A stretch of DNA of 64,000 nt from Pelagibacter sp052048135 (GTDB lineage Bacteria; Pseudomonadota; Alphaproteobacteria; Pelagibacterales; Pelagibacteraceae). The notes beneath the pieces are model-generated. The model was not told the DNA's origin, did no database searches, and saw only the letters and a list, made by a program, of their open reading frames with translations. Within the stretch, counting starts at the first letter, position 1; the number at the start of each line of letters is the position of its first letter. A program made the position numbers and the translations under genes. The stretch is from NCBI RefSeq assembly GCF_052048135.1, contig NZ_JBNAIM010000001.1, positions 1 to 64,000 on the forward strand, in the 5' to 3' direction. Shown one piece after another: positions 1-8,712 of this stretch.

Positions 1-876
1 AATTAATTTTTTATTGTCAGCTAAAGTATAATTGTAGTTTCCAATCTTATAAAATCTTTTTTTATAAAAAATTTTTTTATTCATTAGTTTTTCAAATAAT
101 TTTATAATTGTATCCAAATAGATCAATTTTTTATTTCCAACATTCATTGCATGTAGACCTCTTATTTTTATCTTAGTCATTTTTAAGATAATATTTAAAA
201 AATCTTGAATATGAACAAAATCTCTTGCAGGGTAAATCAATTTATTTTTTTTCTTAACTAAATTTATTTTTAGTGAAATTTTTTTTCTGGAAGCTTCAGT
301 TATGATAGGCATAATTCGTCTAAATTTATTTTTAAATTCATAAAAATTATTTTTATCTTTATTAGTATAGCCTGCTATATTGAATAATCTTAAAATATAA
401 CAACTTGTAAATTTTTTTCTTAAATACTTTTCAATAACAAATTTTGTTTTTCCATAATAATTTTCAGGTTTTAATTTTTGAGTTTCTTTCGCTGGCTTAA
501 CTATCTTTTTATTAAAATTATAAACATTAGAACTCGATAAAAATATAAATTTTTTAATTTTTGCTATATAACAATTTTTTATAAATTTTTTTGTTTTATA
601 AATATTATTTTTTAAATAAATTTTTCTATTATTTTCAGATTCCGGTGGAAAAGAAAAGGCTGCAGCATGAATAACAGTATGGATTTTTTTTGATTTTAGT
701 ATGATAGGAATTTTATTTGACTCAATATCAACTTTTAAGAATTTTTTTTTATTTATAATATTTTTGTGTCGAGATCTAGATAAGTTGTCGATACCAAAAT
801 ATGGAATTTTTTTTGTTTCCAACATCTCGCAAATATGAAAACCTATATATCCAGTACATCCAGTAACAAGTATCAT
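1..876 (-). CDS. NAD-dependent epimerase/dehydratase (extended SDR), C-terminus cut by window edge
   Basis: Reading the minus strand from an ATG at 876 gives 292 open codons that run off the left edge, so the C-terminus is missing. Residues 4-12 (VTGCTGYIG) form the GxxGxxG NAD-binding turn of extended short-chain dehydrogenases. A Ser cluster (114-116) and Tyr141-x3-Lys145 supply the catalytic Ser/YxxxK set. Family members act on nucleotide sugars, as UDP-glucose 4-epimerase or dTDP-glucose dehydratase does; the exact substrate cannot be told. The gene diverges from a methyltransferase 36 bases away, which suggests a surface-polysaccharide locus. Very high A+T with long A/T runs. Confidence 0.8.
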   Translation of the reverse strand, partial: MILVTGCTGYIGFHICEMLETKKIPYFGIDNLSRSRHKNIINKKKFLKVDIESNKIPIILKSKKIHTVIHAAAFSFPPESENNRKIYLKNNIYKTKKFIKNCYIAKIKKFIFLSSSNVYNFNKKIVKPAKETQKLKPENYYGKTKFVIEKYLRKKFTSCYILRLFNIAGYTNKDKNNFYEFKNKFRRIMPIITEASRKKISLKINLVKKKNKLIYPARDFVHIQDFLNIILKMTKIKIRGLHAMNVGNKKLIYLDTIIKLFEKLMNKKIFYKKRFYKIGNYNYTLADNKKLI

Positions 877-912
877 TTTGTTTTTAAAATTTTTTTTAAT
901 ATAGTGATTATT

Positions 913-1587
913 ATGTTTTTTTTAAAATTTAAATATTTACTTTATTATTATAAATCTAAAGTATTAAAAAAAAAATGCAAAAAAGACTATAAAGATGAAA
1001 AAATTCAATTTGAACAAAAAATAAATAAAAAAAACTTTTCTAACAAATGGTTTTTGAATAATTTTTCTATTTTTAATTATTTTTTACCAAAAGATAAAAA
1101 TGCTAAATTTGATTATTTAGAAATTGGTTGCTTTGAAGGTTTATCATCATTTTATGTTTTGTCTAAATATAATGCTGTAAATGCATTTCTTATAGATGTA
1201 TGGGATATGCCTAACTCGAATAGCAAAACTCTATCAAACGATTTTGATAAAGTAGAGAAAGCATTTGATGATAATTTATCTGAATATACTTTTACTAAAA
1301 TAAAAGATGACTCAGTGGTATCAATGAGAAAATTATTAAAACAGGATAAGTCATTTGATTTTATTTATATTGATGGATCACATAATGGAGAAGATATCCT
1401 TTCTGATGCTATTGAAGCATTTAAGATACTTAAAAAAGATGGTTTGATTTTTTTTGATGATTTTCTACAATATGATAAAAACAGAGATTTACAGTCTTAT
1501 GAAGGAATTGAAAAATTTTTAACACTGTATTCAAATTTTCTAAAAATTGAATATTTTCAAAATAATTTAGTGGTAAGAAAAAGGTAA
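913..1587 (+). CDS. Class I SAM-dependent methyltransferase (Methyltransf_24-like)
   Basis: Predicted 224-residue protein. The central part holds DYLEIGCFEG, the motif I glycine-rich loop that binds S-adenosylmethionine, followed by the acidic strand end DVWD, FIYIDGSHNGEDI, and a late strand GLIFFDDF. This order is that of class I methyltransferases found in glycan and cell-surface gene clusters. An in-frame ATG exists upstream at 835, but it would run through the start of the divergent epimerase gene; ATG 913 (or GTG 904) leaves a normal divergent gap. The N-terminus is hydrophobic and lysine-rich and may associate with the membrane. The substrate is unknown; a role in modifying a surface sugar is inferred from the neighbour. 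Confidence 0.72.
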   Translation: MFFLKFKYLLYYYKSKVLKKKCKKDYKDEKIQFEQKINKKNFSNKWFLNNFSIFNYFLPKDKNAKFDYLEIGCFEGLSSFYVLSKYNAVNAFLIDVWDMPNSNSKTLSNDFDKVEKAFDDNLSEYTFTKIKDDSVVSMRKLLKQDKSFDFIYIDGSHNGEDILSDAIEAFKILKKDGLIFFDDFLQYDKNRDLQSYEGIEKFLTLYSNFLKIEYFQNNLVVRKR

Positions 1588-1596
1588 AGCTTAATT

Positions 1597-1686
1597 GGAG
1601 AGATGGCCGAGTGGTTTAAGGCGCACGCTTGGAAAGTGTGTAAAGAGGTAACTCTTTCATGGGTTCGAATCCCATTCTCTCCGCCA
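1597..1686 (+). tRNA. tRNA-Ser (anticodon GGA)
   Basis: Ninety bases with a seven-pair acceptor stem (GGAGAGA with TCTCTCC), a D-arm with the GG dinucleotide, anticodon loop CTTGGAA (anticodon GGA), a long class II variable arm, T-loop TTCGAAT and an encoded CCA. The long variable arm and anticodon identify a serine tRNA for UCC/UCU. It starts 10 bases after the methyltransferase stop and separates the glycan-type genes on the left from core genes on the right. Confidence 0.97.
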
Positions 1687-1798
1687 TAAATAACTGTTGT
1701 TTTATGCGGTGTATTTAACAATATTTAGTTCTTTGTTTAATTATAAAAAGAGCAATTTTATTTAAAAATGATATAATTAACTTTTCCAAAAAATAAAA

Positions 1799-3850
1799 AT
1801 GACAAGCAATAATAAATATCAAGCAGACTCAATTAAAGTTCTAAAAGGTCTAGAAGCTGTAAGAAAAAGACCTGGAATGTATATCGGTGATACAGATGAT
1901 GGAACTGGTTTACATCATATGGTTTATGAAGTTGTAGACAACTCTATAGATGAGGCATTAGCAGGATATTGTAAAAATATTGATGTTAAAATGAACAGCG
2001 ATGGAACAGTAACTGTCAAAGATGATGGTAGAGGTATTCCAACAGACATCCATAAAGGTGAAAAAAAATCTGCAGCTGAAGTTATCATGACTCAACTACA
2101 TGCTGGTGGTAAGTTTGATCATGACTCATATAAAGTTTCAGGTGGTTTGCATGGTGTTGGAGTGTCAGTTGTTAATGCGTTGTCAGAAAAGTTAAAATTA
2201 GAAATTTTTAGAGATGGTCAAAAATATTTTATTGAGTTTTTGAATGGTGATGCAAAAACTCCATTAAAAAAAATTGGTAAATCTAAAGAAAGAGGAACAC
2301 AAATTACTTTTCTTCCCTCAAAAGAAATTTTTTCCTCAATAAAATTTAACCCAAGTATTCTTATAAAAAGGATGAGAGAACTAGCCTTTTTGAATAAAGG
2401 CATAAAGGTTTCATTTACTGACTTAACAGGAAAAAAAGAAAAAACGAATATTTTTAAATTTGATGGTGGTGTCTTAGAATTTGTAGAATTTTTAGACGAA
2501 AAAAGAGAAAAATTGCTCAACAAAAATGGAGGTAACTTATTTAAAAGACCAATTTATATTGAGGGAAAAAAAGATCAAATTGAACTAGAATGTTCCTTAA
2601 TATGGAATGCTGGCTATTCAGAGGATATTTTCCCATACACTAATAATATTCATCAAAAAGATGGTGGAACGCATCTATTAGGTTTTAGAAGTGCTTTAAC
2701 AAGAGTCATTAATAAATATGCAAATGAAAATAATCTTTTAAAAAAAAATAAACTTACAATTTCTGGAGATGATATAAAAGAAGGCCTTACTTGTGTATTA
2801 TCAACTAAAATTCCAGATCCTAAATTCTCTTCTCAAACAAAAGATAAATTAGTTTCATCAGAAGTTAGAATGATAGTTGAGAATATAATAAATGAAAAGT
2901 TATCTATTTGGTTTGATCAAAATCCCTCTATAGCAAAAATAGTTTTAGCAAAAATAATTCAAGCAGCGTTGGCTAGGGATGTAGCAAGGAAAGCAAGAGA
3001 AAATGTAAGAAGAAAGGGCGCATTAGAATTAAGTGGCTTACCAGGAAAGCTTGCCGATTGTCAAATTGGAAAACAAGAAGGAACTGAATTATTTATAGTT
3101 GAGGGAGACTCAGCAGGTGGATCTGCAAAACAAGGTAGAAATAGATTAAATCAAGCCGTTTTACCTTTAAGAGGTAAAATACTAAATACATATGTAGATG
3201 GTGTTAATACAAATAAAAATGGAAATGGTTCTGATCAAAGAACAAAAGCCCTATCTAAAATGATATCTTCAAATGAGATATTAACTCTTATCAATGCGCT
3301 CGGACTTGATCCTAAGGCACAAGAAATAGATCTTAAGGATTTAAGATATGGAAAGATAATAATAATGACAGATGCTGATGTTGATGGATCACACATTAGA
3401 GCTTTATTGTTAACATTTTTTAATAACAAACCATTTAATAAGCTCATAGAGAACGGCCATGTTTATTTGGCTCAGCCACCATTATTTAAAATTAATAAAG
3501 GATCAAAGGGAATTTACATAAAAGACGAGAAAGAGTTAGAGCATCACATTGTAGCGAGTAATAAAGACTTAAGAAAAATTAAAAAGGGATCTAAGGATTA
3601 TATTAAATTACTAGAAGCCGAAAAATCAAAAATGAACATACAAAGATTTAAAGGCTTAGGTGAAATGAACCCAGAAGAGTTATGGAGCACAACATTAAAT
3701 CCAGAGACAAGAAATCTATTGCAAGTACAATATTCAAAAGATTTCAAAAAAGATCAAATTTTAATTCATACTTTAATGGGAAGTGATGTGAGCTTAAGAA
3801 AAGATTTTATCGTTTCAAATGCAATTAATGTTCAAAACTTAGATGTTTAA
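1799..3850 (+). CDS. gyrB: DNA gyrase subunit B (short form)
   Basis: ATPase subunit of DNA gyrase, which introduces negative supercoils together with GyrA. The GHKL ATPase domain shows Glu44, DDGRGI (75-80) and the GGLHGVGVSVVNA lid (115-127). The TOPRIM domain has EGDSAGG at Glu435 and DADVDG at 525-530. The C-terminal QRFKGLGEMNPEELW tail is typical. At 683 residues it is much shorter than the roughly 800 residues usual in proteobacteria: the segment between the AQPPLFKI strand and the QRFKGLGEM tail is only about 45 residues. The normally conserved TFFYR reads TFFNN. There are also extra residues after the PLRGKILN strand. It is followed two bases later by regB. Confidence 0.96.
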   Translation: MTSNNKYQADSIKVLKGLEAVRKRPGMYIGDTDDGTGLHHMVYEVVDNSIDEALAGYCKNIDVKMNSDGTVTVKDDGRGIPTDIHKGEKKSAAEVIMTQLHAGGKFDHDSYKVSGGLHGVGVSVVNALSEKLKLEIFRDGQKYFIEFLNGDAKTPLKKIGKSKERGTQITFLPSKEIFSSIKFNPSILIKRMRELAFLNKGIKVSFTDLTGKKEKTNIFKFDGGVLEFVEFLDEKREKLLNKNGGNLFKRPIYIEGKKDQIELECSLIWNAGYSEDIFPYTNNIHQKDGGTHLLGFRSALTRVINKYANENNLLKKNKLTISGDDIKEGLTCVLSTKIPDPKFSSQTKDKLVSSEVRMIVENIINEKLSIWFDQNPSIAKIVLAKIIQAALARDVARKARENVRRKGALELSGLPGKLADCQIGKQEGTELFIVEGDSAGGSAKQGRNRLNQAVLPLRGKILNTYVDGVNTNKNGNGSDQRTKALSKMISSNEILTLINALGLDPKAQEIDLKDLRYGKIIIMTDADVDGSHIRALLLTFFNNKPFNKLIENGHVYLAQPPLFKINKGSKGIYIKDEKELEHHIVASNKDLRKIKKGSKDYIKLLEAEKSKMNIQRFKGLGEMNPEELWSTTLNPETRNLLQVQYSKDFKKDQILIHTLMGSDVSLRKDFIVSNAINVQNLDV

Positions 3851-3852
3851 AA

Positions 3853-5133
3853 ATGAAGTTTTTTGAAACTTCAAAACAATATTCATTAAAGAAATCAATA
3901 TACATTAATCTAAGATGGATAGGCATTTTTGGTCAATTAATCTCTTTATATTTAGTATATTTTTATTTTAATTTTGATTTTGATTTTATTTTTTCTAATA
4001 TTTTTATATCACTTGGGATAGTTAGTAATTTTTATCTAATTTTTGTTTATAAAAAAACTCAATTAACAGATAGATCTGCCTTTATTCATTTACTAATTGA
4101 TATTATACAATTAAGTGGATTAATTTATTTAACAGGAGGAATTAAAAATCCATTTATAATTTTCTTAATTATTCCTAGTGTGTTTGCTTCATCAAATTTA
4201 GGTTTTAGAACAAATTCAGTGCTTGTTTTGACTACTACTTTATCAATCTTATTTTTGACCTTTTTTTCAAAAGACTTACCTGGGTCAATAGGTGAACATT
4301 TTCATGTAAATGCATATTATTTTTATTCAATTCCATTAGCTTTAATAATAGCATTATTTTTTCTAAATTATTTTGCGATAATATTCAATGTAGAATCCAA
4401 ATTAAGAAAAGATGCACTTAATAAAATGGAAGAAATAATGGCTAAAGAACATGAAATGTTATCTCTTGGTGGACAAGCTGCAGCAGCAGCTCATTCTTTA
4501 GGCACTCCATTGTCAACAATAAAAATTATAACACAAGAACTTTCCAAACAGCTTAAAAATCAAAAAGATGTAAGTCAGGACATTGAACTGTTATCAAGTC
4601 AAGTTGAAAGATGTAATCAAATATTAAAAAGATTGACATTAAACCCTATTGAAGAGGATGAATTTATTGATGAAGACCTGTATATGAAAGACTTACTTAA
4701 AGAAATTATCTTATCTTTTAAAGAAACAAGTAAAAAGGATTTTATTTTAAACTTTAATAATGACTTGAATCCAAAAAAAATTTCAAAATCTATTGAAATT
4801 GTTTATGGATTAAGAAATTTTATTGGAAATGCAAATAAGTTCTGTAAAAATAAAGTTTATATTATTTTAAAAAGCAATAATGTTTCAACTGAAGTTACAA
4901 TTGAGGATGATGGTGATGGATATCCTAATGACATATTATCCAAGATAGGTGAACCATATTTGAGATCTGTAAAATCTTTCGATAAAGATAAAATAGGATT
5001 AGGTCTTGGATTATTTATTGGTAAAACTTTGTTAGAAAAAAACTTTGCAGTTGTAAATTGTTGGAATTCTCAAACTAGAAGTGGTGCAGAAGTTACTATC
5101 AAATGGAAAAATAAAGATTTATTTAATCTTTAA
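3853..5133 (+). CDS. regB: Redox sensor histidine kinase RegB/PrrB
   Basis: Membrane sensor kinase of the RegB/RegA (PrrB/PrrA, ActS/ActR) redox system of alphaproteobacteria. Several hydrophobic segments fill residues 20-180. GGIKNPF at 95-101 matches the quinone-sensing GGxxNPF motif. The H-box AAAAAHSLGTPLSTI places the phospho-acceptor at His214. Cys254 in QVERCNQIL matches the redox-active cysteine of RegB. The kinase core has the N-box NFIGNANKF, EDDGDGYP and GLGLGLFIG. In the family, oxidised quinone or a disulphide lowers kinase activity. No regA response-regulator gene lies next to it; the adjacent cobT runs convergently and overlaps by four bases. Confidence 0.92.
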   Translation: MKFFETSKQYSLKKSIYINLRWIGIFGQLISLYLVYFYFNFDFDFIFSNIFISLGIVSNFYLIFVYKKTQLTDRSAFIHLLIDIIQLSGLIYLTGGIKNPFIIFLIIPSVFASSNLGFRTNSVLVLTTTLSILFLTFFSKDLPGSIGEHFHVNAYYFYSIPLALIIALFFLNYFAIIFNVESKLRKDALNKMEEIMAKEHEMLSLGGQAAAAAHSLGTPLSTIKIITQELSKQLKNQKDVSQDIELLSSQVERCNQILKRLTLNPIEEDEFIDEDLYMKDLLKEIILSFKETSKKDFILNFNNDLNPKKISKSIEIVYGLRNFIGNANKFCKNKVYIILKSNNVSTEVTIEDDGDGYPNDILSKIGEPYLRSVKSFDKDKIGLGLGLFIGKTLLEKNFAVVNCWNSQTRSGAEVTIKWKNKDLFNL

Positions 5134-6938
5134 TGGAAACTTTTTTTATTTTCAAATAATTTACTAAGTTGTGAAACCATCACATCACCTAATTCATTTA
5201 CATCGGTAATTTTAATAGCTCTACTGTAATATCTTGACACATCATGACCAATACCAATAGCTAATATTTCTGTTTCAGTTTTTTCTTCAATAAATTTGAC
5301 CATTTTTTTAAGATGTTTTTCAAGAAAATCGCCAGAATTTACTGATAGTGTTGAATCATCTACTGGAGCACCATCTGAAATAACCATAAGTATTTTTCTT
5401 TCTTCTTTTCTTTTTTTGAGTCTATTAAATGCCCATGATATTGCTTCTCCATCAATATTTTCTTTTAGAAGTCCTTCTTTAAGCATTAAACCAAGATTAT
5501 TTTTGCATTGTCTCCAATGTGTATCAGCTCCTTTATAAATTATATGTCTTAAATCATTTAATCTTCCAGGTGTTTTTGGTTTACCATTTTTATTCCAAAA
5601 TTCTCTGCTTTTGCCACCTTTCCAATTTTTGGTTGTAAAACCAAGTATTTCAACTTTTACTGAACATCTTTCTAGTGTTCTTGATAAAATATCAGCACAA
5701 ATTGCTGCAATTGTTATAGGTCTACCTCTCATAGATCCAGAATTATCAATTAAAAGTGTTACGACAGTATCCTTGAAATCTAAATCTTTTTCTTTTTTAA
5801 ATGATAAAGAATTGTAAGGATCCATTATTATTCTTGGTAATTTTGAACTATCTAATAATCCTTCCTCTAAATCAAACTCCCAAGCTCTATTTTGCTTTGC
5901 TAATAATTGCCTTTGAAGTTTGTTAGCAAGTTTTGTAATGAGATCTTGAAACCCTATTAACTGTTGATCTAAAGTTTTTCTTAATTTTATGGCATCTTCT
6001 GAATTTTCTATATTTTCAGCTTTTGTTATTTCATCAAATTGATTTGTGAAAATTTTGTATTCTAAATTAACTTCATTAATATTTTTTTTTTGAATAACAT
6101 GTTCTTTGCTTTGTTGATCTGAGTCAGTATCTACAAGTTGCTCATCAAGTTTATACTCATCAATATCATAATCAGAATCTAAATTTGCTTCTGTTTCTTC
6201 TTCCTTATTTTGTTCCTTTTTGTCCTCATTGTCATTCTCTTGATCATCATTCGAGGGATTATTTTGACCATCGTCATGATTTTCCTCTTTTGATTCCTCA
6301 TTTTCCTCATTTTGAAAAATATCCATTTCTTGTAATATTTCAGAAAACTTTGAAGAATATTTATCTTGAGATTCAAGATTTTCTTTTAAAAAATCAATAT
6401 GATTTTCAAGAGCTTTATCAAAATCCTTTTCCCAAAAATTCAACATATTGCTTGTTAATAAATTTAGTTTAATTCCATGAAATTTTTTTAACATATACAG
6501 CTCAAAGGCTTCAATCACAGTTACATCTTCTTTTGTTTTTAATTGATCTTTTCTTTTTAACCCAATCATTTGATTGTAATTATCACAAAGGTTTTTTTTT
6601 ATACCTTTTAGCATTTGGAAGCCTAAAGATTCATATCTTATTTTTTCAGCAATAGAATAAAGAGTTTTACAAGATGAATTAGAAGGTAAATTTTTTTTAT
6701 AGATCTTATCATTAGAAAATTTTTTTTTTAATGCCGAAGAATCAAACTCAGCTCTTGCCTTTATAAAATCATTTTTTGAATTTAAATTTTCTAAATTAAA
6801 GAAATCAAATTTTTTTGAGCTTTTGTTATCAATTTTTTCCTCATTGATAACTAAATCATCAGAAATTACTCTAGCAGTAGATGTTAGTGCTTGTTTAAGT
6901 TTTTCTTTGAGATTTTCTATTTTGTTATTATTTTTCAT
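5130..6938 (-). CDS. cobT: CobT-like VWA-domain protein (cobaltochelatase subunit CobT family)
   Basis: A 602-residue protein with the CobT layout: a helical N-terminal part, a long acidic linker rich in Asp/Glu/Asn (about residues 205-270), and a C-terminal von Willebrand A domain with the metal-binding motif LLIDNSGSM (near residue 396). In aerobic cobalamin synthesis CobT works with the AAA+ ATPase CobS and the large subunit CobN to insert cobalt into hydrogenobyrinate diamide. Only cobS and cobT are seen here. Many alphaproteobacteria, including B12-requiring SAR11, keep this pair, so a CobST chaperone-like MoxR/VWA role on another target is possible. Directly downstream of cobS with no gap. 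Confidence 0.85.
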   Translation of the reverse strand: MKNNNKIENLKEKLKQALTSTARVISDDLVINEEKIDNKSSKKFDFFNLENLNSKNDFIKARAEFDSSALKKKFSNDKIYKKNLPSNSSCKTLYSIAEKIRYESLGFQMLKGIKKNLCDNYNQMIGLKRKDQLKTKEDVTVIEAFELYMLKKFHGIKLNLLTSNMLNFWEKDFDKALENHIDFLKENLESQDKYSSKFSEILQEMDIFQNEENEESKEENHDDGQNNPSNDDQENDNEDKKEQNKEEETEANLDSDYDIDEYKLDEQLVDTDSDQQSKEHVIQKKNINEVNLEYKIFTNQFDEITKAENIENSEDAIKLRKTLDQQLIGFQDLITKLANKLQRQLLAKQNRAWEFDLEEGLLDSSKLPRIIMDPYNSLSFKKEKDLDFKDTVVTLLIDNSGSMRGRPITIAAICADILSRTLERCSVKVEILGFTTKNWKGGKSREFWNKNGKPKTPGRLNDLRHIIYKGADTHWRQCKNNLGLMLKEGLLKENIDGEAISWAFNRLKKRKEERKILMVISDGAPVDDSTLSVNSGDFLEKHLKKMVKFIEEKTETEILAIGIGHDVSRYYSRAIKITDVNELGDVMVSQLSKLFENKKSFH

Positions 6939-7913
6939 CTAAATCTGAATATTTGCAAGTGATTCTGGGAGTTCTTCCCCAAAACATCTTTGATAATATT
7001 CAGCAATAGTATTTTTTTCTAACTCATCACATTTGTTTAAAAATGTAACTCTAAATGCATAACCTACATCTTTAAAGATTTCCGAGTTTTCTGCCCAATG
7101 CAAAACCGTCCTTGGACTCATTACAGTTGAAATATCGCCTGCAATAAAACCTTTACGTGTTAAAGAGGCTACTTTAATCATATTTGAAACCTTTTCTTTC
7201 CCTTTTGGATTATTAAGAGATTTATTTTTCGCCAAAACAATGTCCATTTCTTTATCTAGATTTAGATAATTTAAAGTTGTTACAATATTCCACCTATCCA
7301 TTTGACCTTGGTTTATTTGTTGTGTTCCATGGTAAAGACCTGTTGTATCACCCAAACCAACAGTATTTGATGTAGCAAATAATCTAAAAAATTTATTCTG
7401 TTTAATTACTTTGTTTTTATCTAATAATGTGAAATTTCCCTCAGCTTCCAGAACTCTTTGTATAACAAACATTACATCTGGTCTGCCTGCATCATATTCA
7501 TCAAAAACTAAAGCAACTGGATTTTGAATAGACCATGGTAAAATTCCTTCATTAAATTGTGTTATTTGCTTTCCTTCTTTTAAAACAATAGCATCTTTAC
7601 CAATAAGGTCGATTCTACTAACATGACTATCTAAATTTACTCTAATACAAGGCCAATTTAATCTTGCAGAAATTTGTTCTATGTGAGTTGATTTACCCGT
7701 ACCATGATAGCCTTGCACCAAAACTCTTTTGTTATATGCAAACCCTGAAATAATAGCCAGTGTGGTGTCTCTATCAAATTTATAATTTTTATCAATTTCT
7801 GGCACATACTCACTTTTTTCTGAGAAAGCATTTACTTCCATATCTGAATCAATCCCAAAAGACTGTTTTAAAGAAACTTTTATATCTGGTTGAATATTTA
7901 AATTAGGTGTCAA
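6939..7913 (-). CDS. cobS: CobS-like AAA+ ATPase (MoxR class)
   Basis: AAA+ ATPase of 324 residues, normal for CobS. The Walker A motif GYHGTGKST is at 68-76, Walker B ALVFDEYD lies near 130, and the sensor region LFATSNTVGLGDTTGLY follows. CobS forms hexamers with CobT and powers cobalt chelation, or by analogy with other MoxR-VWA pairs remodels a metal-dependent partner. The gene lies in a tight minus-strand unit of J-domain gene, cobS, cobT. Its start overlaps the end of the J-domain gene by 11 bases, which suggests translational coupling. Whether it serves cobalamin synthesis here is doubtful because no other cob gene is in view. Confidence 0.88.
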   Translation of the reverse strand: MTPNLNIQPDIKVSLKQSFGIDSDMEVNAFSEKSEYVPEIDKNYKFDRDTTLAIISGFAYNKRVLVQGYHGTGKSTHIEQISARLNWPCIRVNLDSHVSRIDLIGKDAIVLKEGKQITQFNEGILPWSIQNPVALVFDEYDAGRPDVMFVIQRVLEAEGNFTLLDKNKVIKQNKFFRLFATSNTVGLGDTTGLYHGTQQINQGQMDRWNIVTTLNYLNLDKEMDIVLAKNKSLNNPKGKEKVSNMIKVASLTRKGFIAGDISTVMSPRTVLHWAENSEIFKDVGYAFRVTFLNKCDELEKNTIAEYYQRCFGEELPESLANIQI

Positions 7914-8430
7914 TTTTTTTCCTATATGTGTTTTTTAGCTGTGTGTAAGCTAAAGTTATTAATTTTAATTTTTCTTCATATTTTTTATTTCCAGAATTCA
8001 TATCAGGGTGAAATTTTTTGACAAGTATTTTGAATTTTTCTTGAACTTTTTTCCATCTAAGACCCACAGAAATACCTAAAATACTAAAGGCTTTAATATC
8101 CTTATGATCAAATTTAAATTGACGCATATGATTAAAATCGCTCTTAAATTTATCATTGTCTAGTTCATCTTTTAAAGTGTTACTCCATAAAACTTTAAAA
8201 AAATTATCTGAGGAATTAAAGCTTTGAGTTGGCTTATGCCAAATCATGTCTGATTTTAAAAAATCAATTACTTGTTTATCATCCATTCCTGAAAAATAAT
8301 TCCAATTTTTATTAAATTCTTTTACATGTTCCAAACATAACATTCTGAATTTTTTACTGTTATCTTTTTCAACTGGAGCTTTATATTCTCCAATTTCCTT
8401 ACAATTATTCCAGTCACAAATATTTTTCAT
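7903..8430 (-). CDS. J-domain protein with N-terminal Cys/His cluster
   Basis: A 175-residue protein. The N-terminus carries Cys5, Cys10, Cys32 and His35 (CDWNNC ... CLEH), possibly a small zinc site, followed by a conserved-looking GM region. The C-terminal 60 residues form a J-domain with the diagnostic HPD tripeptide at 141-143. J-domains stimulate the ATPase of DnaK-type Hsp70. A gene of this kind upstream of cobS and divergent from bolA is a recurrent alphaproteobacterial arrangement. The linkage to cobST suggests that it helps fold or load the CobST complex; that is inference. Confidence 0.82.
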   Translation of the reverse strand: MKNICDWNNCKEIGEYKAPVEKDNSKKFRMLCLEHVKEFNKNWNYFSGMDDKQVIDFLKSDMIWHKPTQSFNSSDNFFKVLWSNTLKDELDNDKFKSDFNHMRQFKFDHKDIKAFSILGISVGLRWKKVQEKFKILVKKFHPDMNSGNKKYEEKLKLITLAYTQLKNTYRKKIDT

Positions 8431-8451
8431 GATATATAGTAAATAATATTT

Positions 8452-8712
8452 ATGAATATAAATGAGTTAATTGCAATCGTAAAAAAAAAATTACAAAGCC
8501 AAATTTTAATTGAAGATATAAAAATTGAAGATAAGTCATTTCTTCATAAAAATCATACTAGCAATCAACCTGATAAATATCATTTGAAAATCTCGATTAA
8601 GTCAAATCAATTGAAAAATATGAAAAGAATTGACAGTAATAAGAAAGTTTTTAAGATTTTAGATAAAGAAATAAAAAAATTTATACACTCTATACAAATT
8701 TTAATTCATTAG
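8452..8712 (+). CDS. bolA: BolA family protein
   Basis: An 86-residue protein with the short BolA/YrbA fold signature: an N-terminal helix, a HLKISIKS-type beta strand, then a KRIDSNKKVFKILDKEI segment in place of the usual R-x-R-V-x3-L helix, and a short C-terminal strand ending ILIH. BolA proteins pair with monothiol glutaredoxins to handle Fe-S clusters and affect stress responses and envelope shape. It is divergent from the J-domain gene with only 21 bases between them, so any promoters overlap. The last bases run into the end of the convergent aroB. Confidence 0.8.
   Translation: MNINELIAIVKKKLQSQILIEDIKIEDKSFLHKNHTSNQPDKYHLKISIKSNQLKNMKRIDSNKKVFKILDKEIKKFIHSIQILIH

Noticed and set aside
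6179..6472. Open frames on both strands within the acidic linker of cobT
   Set aside because: They are by-products of the repetitive GAA/GAT-rich codons of the CobT linker; low-complexity translations, no ribosome binding site.
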